From assembly GCA_031278095.1 (NCBI GenBank), contig JAITLC010000112.1:1-64000 (forward strand): a stretch of 64,000 bases of DNA, in the 5' to 3' direction. Source of the DNA: Treponema sp. (lineage in GTDB: Bacteria > Spirochaetota > Spirochaetia > Treponematales > Breznakiellaceae). The notes beneath the pieces are model-generated. The model ran no database searches, was not told where the DNA came from, and worked only from the letters and a program-made list of their open reading frames with translations. This document shows, piece by piece, positions 33,377 to 40,836 of this stretch. Positions within the stretch are counted from its first letter, which is position 1; each line of letters opens with the position of its first letter. The translations under genes were made by a program, and so were the position numbers.

Positions 33377-34756
33377 ATGAAATTCCCCAGGATTAGCCGC
33401 CTGTACGGCTTGTGCGTCCTCATCTTTACAGGAACATTTCTCTCCGCACAAAACGCCGCATCTCCTCCGGGCCTGCTGCTTCCATTTATGGAGACATCTC
33501 CTGCCATCCGGACAGAGGCGGCGCTGCTTATGGACGCGGAGACAGGAACCGTGCTCTACGCAAAAAATCCCGACAGGGAAATTCCGCCCGCCTCCCTTAC
33601 CAAACTCATGACCATGCACATTGCCTTTAGTGAAACGGCCGCCCGGAACATAGACCTTGATGCTCCGGTGGAGATTAGCCGTGAAGCCTGGGCAATAAAC
33701 CAACCGCCCCGTTCAAGCCTCATGTTTCTCGCTCCGGGACAACGGGTGAGTCTCCGGGAATTGCTCCTGGGGCTGGCGATCCCCTCGGGGAACGATGCAG
33801 CCGTAGCCGTGGCTCTCCGCTTTGCCCCCGATGTGACGGCTTTTGTCAGCCGGATGAACAGCGAAGCGAGGCGCATGGGGATGCGTATAAGCCGCTTTAC
33901 GGAGCCTGCGGGAATATCTGAAAACAATATTACTACCGCGGCCGAGTTTGCCCGGTTCTGCAGACAGTATCTCTACCTTCATCCCGAAGCCCTTGCCGAA
34001 TACCATTCGATTGAGGAGTTTGCCTACCCGAAACCTGAAAACGTGGGAGATGCCTTTAAGGAGAAGCCCGGCACCATTGTACAGCATAACCGTAACGGCC
34101 TTCTGGGAAAGGTAAGAGGAGTTGACGGCCTTAAAACAGGCTACATCGACGAGGCAGGCTACAACATTGCACTTACCGCCCGCAGGGACGCTACCCGCTT
34201 CATCCTGGTGCTTCTCGGCGCTCCGGCCCGGCCGGGAGGAGACCGCATACGGGACGAAGACGGCGCGGCGCTTTTGAACTGGGCCTTCGAAAACTTCAAG
34301 ACCATCCGCCCCGCCATGCCCGGAATTGCCCCTGTCCGGCTCTGGAAAGGCCGGGAAAACCATGCGGAACTAACCATAGGGGAAGCGCTGCCTTTCACAA
34401 TCCCCGCAGACCGGGGCGCCGGCCTCAGTTACCGGCTGGAACCGGCGGAACCCCTTGCCGCGCCCCTCTCTCGTGGAGAGGAAGCGGGGGAGCTTGTCTT
34501 TCTGGATGAATACGGGGAACTGCGCCGCATTGCCCTGCTCAGCGCAAGGGATTATGAAAAGGGAAACGTCTTCAAGCGCCTATTCGACAGCATCAGGCTG
34601 TTTTTCCGGCGCGTAAAGAACGGATCTACCGCGCATGTTCAATCAAAGTTGACACCGGTACTACGGTGTAACCTGAGCGGGCAAGGGCATCGAGAAGCAC
34701 ATCCAGTTTCAGAAAGAGGTAATCGCTGCGGCCGCCGGGAAGAATTCCCAGCCTGA
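33377..34756 (+). CDS. D-alanyl-D-alanine carboxypeptidase (S11, DacF-like)
   Basis: 459 residues with a signal peptide (ISRLYGLCVLIFTGTFLSAQ). The three penicillin-binding motifs are Ser73-Leu-Thr-Lys76, Ser137-Gly-Asn139 and Lys253-Thr-Gly255. It trims the terminal D-Ala of peptidoglycan stem peptides in the periplasm. Residues about 340-400 form the usual C-terminal beta domain. The final 45 or so residues are odd: they read through 131 bp that are antisense to the end of the deacetylase-like gene. They look like read-through (LRCNLSGQGHREAHPVSERG) rather than a folded tail. A lost stop codon is likely. Confidence 0.9.
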   Translation: MKFPRISRLYGLCVLIFTGTFLSAQNAASPPGLLLPFMETSPAIRTEAALLMDAETGTVLYAKNPDREIPPASLTKLMTMHIAFSETAARNIDLDAPVEISREAWAINQPPRSSLMFLAPGQRVSLRELLLGLAIPSGNDAAVAVALRFAPDVTAFVSRMNSEARRMGMRISRFTEPAGISENNITTAAEFARFCRQYLYLHPEALAEYHSIEEFAYPKPENVGDAFKEKPGTIVQHNRNGLLGKVRGVDGLKTGYIDEAGYNIALTARRDATRFILVLLGAPARPGGDRIRDEDGAALLNWAFENFKTIRPAMPGIAPVRLWKGRENHAELTIGEALPFTIPADRGAGLSYRLEPAEPLAAPLSRGEEAGELVFLDEYGELRRIALLSARDYEKGNVFKRLFDSIRLFFRRVKNGSTAHVQSKLTPVLRCNLSGQGHREAHPVSERGNRCGRREEFPA

Positions 34757-36893
34757 CCGGTATTATTGAGCCGGGAAGCTTTTGACGCATGATCTTGTCT
34801 ATCATCTCCGGGGCTGAATACTGGGTAAAGCCGAAACGCCGGGCATCGTCCCGGCTTACCCAGTCCAGGGGATCTACATCCCGGCCTATGGTACGGTAAC
34901 CGGCAGCGGCCGCAGCGGAGACGATCTCCTCCGAAGCACTGTACCAGGGCGGATGCCAGAGCAGGCCAAGCTCGGCCCCGGCGGCCTTGAAAAATTCATC
35001 CTCATTCCTGGCAAGACCTCTGGCTACATAATCTCCCCCTACCTGATAGCGCACATCGGAAAGATCGATGGGAGCATAGAACATGGAAGCCGCCTCGTGG
35101 CCTGCCTCGGAAATGGAGGCCGCCGCCGCGGGATGGCGGCGGATGAATTCGCCGTTCAAAAAGAAGCTGGCCCGGTATCCAAAACGGCGCAGAGATTCCA
35201 GCGCCTGGGGAAGGCCTTCGGCATCATCATACAGATCAAAACAGAGCGCCACCTCCCGCAATCCCTTCCGGAGGCCGTGGCTGAACAGGGCAGATCCGGT
35301 TTCAACAGAGGGCAGGGCCGGCGCTTCATCGGATTCGTACTCAAAGGCCGGAATCAGGGATCGTGTACCCACGGAAGAAACATTCCGGATCATGGGAAGA
35401 TTTTCGTAGGGGCCGCCGCTTTGGTTTTCCAGGTATACCCGGTATGTTCCGTTAAGCTGAACAGGCTTCCGTATTCCCCCTTCGGGGGCCTCCGTCCAGG
35501 GACTGCTGCCGTCTGTGACATACCAGCGGTTTCCGGACTTTGCGAGGATACGGTTTCCCTTTTCTCCAAAACCTGCTTCGGCGGCCCCGGAAAGGCAGAT
35601 GAGTTCCCGGCTTAATCCTTCCCTGCGAAAATATACGCGATCTATCCTCTCACCGTCCGCGCAGACCATCTCTTCGTTATTGATCCACAGACATTCCTGT
35701 GCAGGATTGCCGCTTAACACCGCAAGGCTCTTCCAGTTTACATAGTCGTAGATACTCACTCCCGATTCACCCCAAAAGAGGGCCTTGCTTCCGTCGGGAG
35801 AGAGGCTTGCACCGGAAAACCGGAGAGCGGAGAGGGGGCTGAAACTTATCCCCTCGCTTTCCGATTCAAGCCGCCAGACCAGGGATTCCTGTTTCCCGTT
35901 TTTGAATACCCCGGCAATCACCGTGACTACTCCCGCCGGAGACCAGAGCAGCTTCAGGCTGTAACACGACCAGGGGATCACCAGACACGGCAGAACTTCC
36001 GCACCGGCTTCTTCATCAAGGGAGAAGTAAAACATAGTGCGTCCGCCCTTGACAATGATTATGGAACGGGAATCCGGAGCCATCCAGAATTCATCAAAAC
36101 CGGGATCAAAATCAAAGGGGATTTTCCCCGCAACAGTTCCTATGTCAAGGAAATTCGCATAGAGCGAACGGGCAAAAAGTTCAGGCCCCCTGACCCGATA
36201 GAGCGTAGAACCTTTAAGGTAGAAAAATTCACCGCCCCGGGTCCAGACTACCGAGGCTATACTCCCCTCTCCGATAAGCCGGTAGCGTTCGTCAACATTC
36301 CCCGTAGCGGAAGAATTCATCATATAGTAATAGAGCCTGCCGTTTCTGCTGTACACGATGACCCGGGAATCCGGGCTCCAGCAGGCAGGAAAACTTTTGC
36401 CCGGCCGTTCCACGTTTCCCGCCAGCACCCGCGCGGAGCCGCTGGAGGTATCCACCAGGCAGAGTTCCCCGAAGGCGTGGCTCACAGGGTCAACGCGGAG
36501 AATCCAGCGTCCGTCCGGGGATGCGGAGCTTTCTTCAAGGCGGCCTCCCCTGAGGGGAAAACCCGCGGTAAATGAAGGGAAACCCGGCACCGGTTTAGGC
36601 AGGCCTCCGTTCAGGGGAAGCCTGGACACTCCAAAGGCATTGCGCACCTGAAGAACTCTGCCGTTTTCCAAAAGATCAAGTTTTTCGGGAAAAGCCGAAA
36701 GCTGGGTTATTGAAAGATCCTGCAGCCGGGAGACAAAAACGCCGTTCTGTACAAAACTGCCGTCTCCCCGTAATTCACAACGGAAGACAAGCCTGTTGTC
36801 TTCACCCAGATCGAGTCCGGAAAAACGTACTTTGGCAAAAGAGGGAACAAGAAAAACACAAAACAGGAACAGAATAAAGAATATTTTTTTCAT
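34626..36893 (-). CDS. Exported protein with beta-propeller and degenerate deacetylase domain
   Basis: 755 residues: signal peptide (KKIFFILFLFCVFLVPSFA), then a WD/TolB-like propeller region (SASPDGRWILRVD, CWSPDSRVIVYSRNG, LSPDGSKALFWG) and a NodB-type domain at about 546-755. The deacetylase motifs are weak. TFDDG is replaced by CFDLYDD and the second metal histidine after His599 is Ser. The RPP motif reads WHPP, and the late HD motif is missing, while DVDPLDW is kept. It is therefore probably a binding protein or an altered hydrolase. The ATG overlaps the stop of the 68-aa gene as TAATG. It is the last gene of the M23 envelope operon. Confidence 0.8.
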   Translation of the reverse strand: MKKIFFILFLFCVFLVPSFAKVRFSGLDLGEDNRLVFRCELRGDGSFVQNGVFVSRLQDLSITQLSAFPEKLDLLENGRVLQVRNAFGVSRLPLNGGLPKPVPGFPSFTAGFPLRGGRLEESSASPDGRWILRVDPVSHAFGELCLVDTSSGSARVLAGNVERPGKSFPACWSPDSRVIVYSRNGRLYYYMMNSSATGNVDERYRLIGEGSIASVVWTRGGEFFYLKGSTLYRVRGPELFARSLYANFLDIGTVAGKIPFDFDPGFDEFWMAPDSRSIIIVKGGRTMFYFSLDEEAGAEVLPCLVIPWSCYSLKLLWSPAGVVTVIAGVFKNGKQESLVWRLESESEGISFSPLSALRFSGASLSPDGSKALFWGESGVSIYDYVNWKSLAVLSGNPAQECLWINNEEMVCADGERIDRVYFRREGLSRELICLSGAAEAGFGEKGNRILAKSGNRWYVTDGSSPWTEAPEGGIRKPVQLNGTYRVYLENQSGGPYENLPMIRNVSSVGTRSLIPAFEYESDEAPALPSVETGSALFSHGLRKGLREVALCFDLYDDAEGLPQALESLRRFGYRASFFLNGEFIRRHPAAAASISEAGHEAASMFYAPIDLSDVRYQVGGDYVARGLARNEDEFFKAAGAELGLLWHPPWYSASEEIVSAAAAAGYRTIGRDVDPLDWVSRDDARRFGFTQYSAPEMIDKIMRQKLPGSIIPVRLGILPGGRSDYLFLKLDVLLDALARSGYTVVPVSTLIEHAR

Positions 36894-37099
36894 TACGGTT
36901 TATTCGGAGGGGAGCTCCGGCCCGCCCTTCCGGCCAGAAATGCGTCCAGTTCCCTCTCCACGCCCTCAAGTTCAGCTTCCATCCGGCGAAGCGCGTTTAT
37001 AGAATATTGAATCTGTTTTTCCTGAAGCCTGTCACAGGTCTGGTCAAGCAGGGTTTCAAAGGAGTCTTCAATGTTGGCAGTTTTTTCACCGGGATACAT
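36893..37099 (-). CDS. 68-aa predicted coiled-coil protein
   Basis: A short protein (MYPGEKTANIEDSFETLLD...) whose middle, about 20-58, is a charged amphipathic helix (LRRMEAELEGVERELDAFL) likely to form a coiled coil; no signal peptide. Its stop TAA shares one base with the next ATG (TAATG). That coupling and the co-directional neighbours are the main evidence that it is a gene. Function unknown; perhaps a small partner of the envelope proteins around it. Confidence 0.6.
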   Translation of the reverse strand: MYPGEKTANIEDSFETLLDQTCDRLQEKQIQYSINALRRMEAELEGVERELDAFLAGRAGRSSPPNKP

Positions 37100-37121
37100 A
37101 CGCTAAGTGTATGCTAAATTC

Positions 37122-37274
37122 CTAATTAGCGCTATGCCAGGCAGAGGAAGTATTGTATTCGGGAATTGTTTTAGGGTTTCCAAATGAGGGAGTCTGCGCT
37201 CCTGCATTATCAAATACCCGTATAAAAGTAACTACCGCAATAAACATAATAAGAATCAGAACCAAATTACGCAT
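37122..37274 (-). CDS. 50-aa single-span membrane protein
   Basis: A frame from ATG 37274 (GGGAGG four bases upstream) to TAG 37122. Residues 3-20 are one strongly hydrophobic helix (NLVLILIMFIAVVTFIRV), preceded by Met-Arg and followed by a polar, Pro/Asn/Ser-rich 28-residue tail. It fills the gap between the M23 peptidase gene (51 bases before) and the coiled-coil gene (22 bases after), all co-directional. Good ribosome site, protein-like composition and operon position support a real gene. Function unknown. Confidence 0.6.
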   Translation of the reverse strand: MRNLVLILIMFIAVVTFIRVFDNAGAQTPSFGNPKTIPEYNTSSAWHSAN

Positions 37275-37325
37275 GAACCCTCCCAAGCCTGCACTTAATT
37301 CCGTTAGACTTGATTTTATCCTTGA

Positions 37326-38555
37326 TTAGTTCAGGTAATCAAGGGGATTAACGGCTCTGCCGTTTTTATACATTGCGAAATGAAGGTGAGGCCCGGTGCT
37401 GTAACCGGTATTTCCGGATTCACCAATCTTTGCGCCCTGCAGCACCCAGGCATTCTGTTTTACCAGAACATTGGAAAGATGGGCATACATGGTTTGAAAA
37501 CCCGATCCGTGACTCACGATGATGTACCTGCCGTACGTTGGATTATAGCCTACCGTACTAATCCTGCCGTCCATGGAGGCCTTCACCGTTGTACCTTCGG
37601 GAACAGCCAAGTCCAGGGCGGCATGGTAACGCCGTACCCCGCTGATTGGATCGTTGCGCCAGCCGTAGCCGCTTGTAAGCCGCCCCCGGACAGGGTAGAT
37701 AAAAGCGTCTCCCATTGCCAGATGGAGATCCTCTTTCTTCATCTTGGCGCCGGGAATAAAAAGCTGGGTTCCTGCCGCAATGGTATCGTTCTGGATGTCG
37801 TTGGCATCCAGAATCGCCTCCAGAGGAACTCCCATGTTTTTGGAAACCTTTTCCAGGGTGTCGCCTTTCCGTATCGTATAGGGAATGCCGTCCATATTGG
37901 GAATTCTGAGATTTTCTCCCTCCCGCAGACGACGGGCATTGCGGATACTGTTACCGGCGATGATAGCATCCATGGAAAGGGAATACTTGGCCGCTATGCG
38001 GGATACCGAATCCCCTCTGCGAACTTTGTAGTTTGACCAGGAAAAGGTCTCTATAAGGTCAAGGGGAATGTCCGTTTCCCCTTCCGCACCGTCCGCCGTA
38101 TCGATTCCCGCAAAGGAAGCCAGGCTTGCCTCGTGGTGGGGATCTTCGGGCAATTCAAGATCCAGAACGGAACTCCCCGGAAACCTGAAAAAAACATCGT
38201 CCCGGTTGAATGAAAAAATCGAAAACACAAGGATTCCGGATACAGCCATGATGATGGCAAAAGAAGAAACCGGTATGGAAAAAACTTTATTTTCTGGTAT
38301 TTTTCCCGGATTTTTTAGAAACGAAACAAACTGAAACCGGGACGCATGAGGCAGACGAAGCAGTCGCGGAGACCTCTTCTTTACAGATTTTTTATGATGG
38401 CTTACCGGTTTTTGCCTGATCTGGCTGAGAAAAAGCCTGGGATCATCAATTTTTTGGCTCAGACGGTATGCGGCCGCCTTTTGGAGCAGAGAGCGTTTGC
38501 GCCGCGTAACTCTTTGTTTCAGGAGTATGTTTCCCATGTTACTATTTATCGACAT
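37326..38555 (-). CDS. LysM-M23 peptidoglycan endopeptidase
   Basis: 409 residues. A basic cytoplasmic region of about 90 residues and one membrane helix (FSIPVSSFAIIMAVSGILVFSIF) come first. Two LysM modules (YKVRRGDSVSRIAAKYSLS and YTIRKGDTLEKVSKNMGVP) precede an M23 domain. Its zinc ligands are His311-x3-Asp315 and the His390-x-His392 pair, with His359 (MYAHLS) as the usual fourth residue, so it should be active. It likely cuts peptidoglycan cross-links in the periplasm. The gene is head-to-head with lepB with only 11 bp between the two start codons. Confidence 0.92.
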   Translation of the reverse strand: MSINSNMGNILLKQRVTRRKRSLLQKAAAYRLSQKIDDPRLFLSQIRQKPVSHHKKSVKKRSPRLLRLPHASRFQFVSFLKNPGKIPENKVFSIPVSSFAIIMAVSGILVFSIFSFNRDDVFFRFPGSSVLDLELPEDPHHEASLASFAGIDTADGAEGETDIPLDLIETFSWSNYKVRRGDSVSRIAAKYSLSMDAIIAGNSIRNARRLREGENLRIPNMDGIPYTIRKGDTLEKVSKNMGVPLEAILDANDIQNDTIAAGTQLFIPGAKMKKEDLHLAMGDAFIYPVRGRLTSGYGWRNDPISGVRRYHAALDLAVPEGTTVKASMDGRISTVGYNPTYGRYIIVSHGSGFQTMYAHLSNVLVKQNAWVLQGAKIGESGNTGYSTGPHLHFAMYKNGRAVNPLDYLN

Positions 38556-38566
38556 TATGAAAAGGA

Positions 38567-38962
38567 ATGATTATACTCCCCATTATGGGAAAGGCGATTG
38601 CCGGAGCGTTTATTGCCGGTCTTTTTATGAAGATCTTCATCTTTGATTTTATGATCGCCGAAGGGGATTCGATGAGTCCTGCCATCCGAAACGGAACAAT
38701 ACTCCTTATAAACCGTCTTCAATACGGTTTCCGTGTCCCCCTTCAGGACAGATATCTGCTCCGCTGGGCCGACCCAAAACCCGGAGACGTGGTGGTTTTC
38801 CGCACTCCCCTGGGAGATACGGCGGTAAAACGTATCGACGCCCTTACCCCCTCCGGAGATTTTATCGTGTTGGGAGATAATGCCCGGCTTTCCATGGATT
38901 CCCGTTCCTATGGGCCGGTAGATTCCGCGGTGATTATCGGTAAAGTTTTAGGAATTAAATGA
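38567..38962 (+). CDS. lepB: Signal peptidase I
   Basis: 131 residues, short for the family. One N-terminal membrane helix (AIAGAFIAGLFMKIFIF) precedes the catalytic Ser35 in GDSMSPAI and the general base Lys88 in DTAVKRID. Box E is present as GDNARLSMDSRSYGPV. It releases exported proteins by cutting their signal peptides at the outer face of the inner membrane. The stop overlaps the ftsI start (ATGA-type), and lepB-ftsI-DUF115 form one operon ending at a strong terminator. Confidence 0.9.
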   Translation: MIILPIMGKAIAGAFIAGLFMKIFIFDFMIAEGDSMSPAIRNGTILLINRLQYGFRVPLQDRYLLRWADPKPGDVVVFRTPLGDTAVKRIDALTPSGDFIVLGDNARLSMDSRSYGPVDSAVIIGKVLGIK

Positions 38963-40836
38963 AAAATCCATTCAAAAATCAGGGCGGCGGACTCAAGCAT
39001 CCGTATAGAACGATCTTTTTTCTCGGCCTCTTTACCCTGGCCGCGATCTTCCTCCTGGGCCGTTACTGGGTGCTCATGGTACAAAACCCGGAGATACCGG
39101 ATAATGTTCCCCCGGAACTCATCCTGGAACGGGGACAGATCCGGGACAGGAACGGCCGCATTCTCGCACTCCAGACCCGGCTTGCCAATATCAGCCTCTG
39201 GCGGCCCCAGATTCAGGATCTTGAGATCCTCTCCCGTGAACTGGATCCTATCCTTGGAATACCCGGCGAAGAGCTTAAAGAACGTATCCGCAGTTCCCGA
39301 AGTGACTTTCTCTATCTTAAAAAACAGGTTGATGAATCTACCATCAAGATCATTGACAACAAGATACAGGAAGGAAGGCTCCGGGGAGTAAAGATAGAGC
39401 CGGTAGTCCGCAGGATCTATCCGGAACGGAATTTGGCAAGCCAGATAATCGGCTTTATGGGGAACGACGGGGAAGGTCTGGGAGGAATCGAGTATGCCTT
39501 CAACCGGGAGTTGAGTCCCGCACAGGGAAACAGCAGCGGCTCCACGGTGTACCTCACCATCGACAGCAACGTCCAGTTCATTCTTGAACGTATCGCCTCT
39601 GCGGTGCTGGAGGAGAACCAGGCCGAAGCGGTAATGCTCATGGCGATGGATCCTAGAACCGGCGATGTTCTCGGTTCAGCCTCCCTGCCGGGCTTTGATC
39701 CCAACGATATCAGGCTTACCTCAAACGAGGAGAGAATGGACAGACCGGCCCTCTGGGCCTATGAACCCGGTTCCGTGTTCAAGATCTTCTCCATGGCTTC
39801 CCTCCTGGATTCGGGGGCAATCGGCGAAGAATCGATTTTTATCTGTAACGGAAGCTACGAGAAGACCACCGGACGGGGAGAGATTATTCACATCAACTGT
39901 CTGGGATCCCACGGCCGGGTGAGGGCGCGGGAAATTATCATCTATTCCTGTAATGCCGGGGCAGGCTATGCGGCGGACAGGACGGTAAATACCCGGTTTT
40001 ACGGACAATTACGGGATTTCGGCTTCGGCATGAGAACCGGAGCGGGGAATCCGGGAGAAACCGCAGGATTTCTACGTTCCGCCGATCGCTGGTCAGACCG
40101 CTCCAAGCCCACCATCGCCATGGGTCAGGAGATTGCCGTTTCCGCCTTGCAGATGATCCAGGCTGCCGGGGCTATCGCCAACGACGGCATTCTGGTTCCC
40201 GTACGGGTGGTTTCCCATACCGTCTCCCCGGACGGCAAGGAGATCCCCTTTGAAAACGGGCAGCCCCGGCGGGTACTCAAGCCGGAAAGCGCCCGCGCCC
40301 TGCGTTCCTATATGGTTGATGTTACCAGCGGCATCGGAACAGGCTGGCGGGCCAATGTGGAGGATCTCTCTCTGGCGGTAAAGACCGGCACTGCCCAGAT
40401 CATCGACCCCGCAACCAATGCGTATTCGGATACGGACTTTATTGCCAGTTGTCTGGCCATGCTCCCCGCGGAATCTCCCTCCCTTATCCTCTACCTGGTA
40501 ATCATGAAACCCCGGGGGGATTACCTGGGAGGCCGGATTGCCGCCCCTCCCATCCGGGAAGCCGCCGAAGCCCTCACCGATTATTTGGGTATCCCCCGGG
40601 GCCGGAATCCCCAGATAGAACACTCGCCCCAGGTAAGCATTAGCGAAGAACAGATTGCGGATATCGGGGAAACGATCCCCGATTTTTCAGGCTTCTCCAA
40701 ACGGAGCCTTCTCCCCCTCATCCTGCGGGACGACATTCACGTCGAGATCCAGGGCGACGGCTGGGTACGCCGCCAATCGCCTCCTCCGGACAGCGCTGTA
40801 GAACCCGGAATGACGATTCAACTCTTTCTCGAATGA
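38959..40836 (+). CDS. ftsI: Penicillin-binding protein 2/FtsI-type transpeptidase
   Basis: 625 residues. A single N-terminal membrane helix (TIFFLGLFTLAAIFLLGRYW) precedes the dimerisation domain (ERGQIRDRNGRILA). The transpeptidase domain has Ser272-Val-Phe-Lys275, Ser330-Cys-Asn332 and Lys475-Thr-Gly477. A C-terminal PASTA-like module (IPDFSGFSKRSLLPLI ... QSPPPDSAVEPGMTIQLFL) closes it. It cross-links septal or lateral peptidoglycan. It sits between lepB and a DUF115 gene with four-base overlaps on both sides, not in a classic division cluster. Confidence 0.9.
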   Translation: MKNPFKNQGGGLKHPYRTIFFLGLFTLAAIFLLGRYWVLMVQNPEIPDNVPPELILERGQIRDRNGRILALQTRLANISLWRPQIQDLEILSRELDPILGIPGEELKERIRSSRSDFLYLKKQVDESTIKIIDNKIQEGRLRGVKIEPVVRRIYPERNLASQIIGFMGNDGEGLGGIEYAFNRELSPAQGNSSGSTVYLTIDSNVQFILERIASAVLEENQAEAVMLMAMDPRTGDVLGSASLPGFDPNDIRLTSNEERMDRPALWAYEPGSVFKIFSMASLLDSGAIGEESIFICNGSYEKTTGRGEIIHINCLGSHGRVRAREIIIYSCNAGAGYAADRTVNTRFYGQLRDFGFGMRTGAGNPGETAGFLRSADRWSDRSKPTIAMGQEIAVSALQMIQAAGAIANDGILVPVRVVSHTVSPDGKEIPFENGQPRRVLKPESARALRSYMVDVTSGIGTGWRANVEDLSLAVKTGTAQIIDPATNAYSDTDFIASCLAMLPAESPSLILYLVIMKPRGDYLGGRIAAPPIREAAEALTDYLGIPRGRNPQIEHSPQVSISEEQIADIGETIPDFSGFSKRSLLPLILRDDIHVEIQGDGWVRRQSPPPDSAVEPGMTIQLFLE

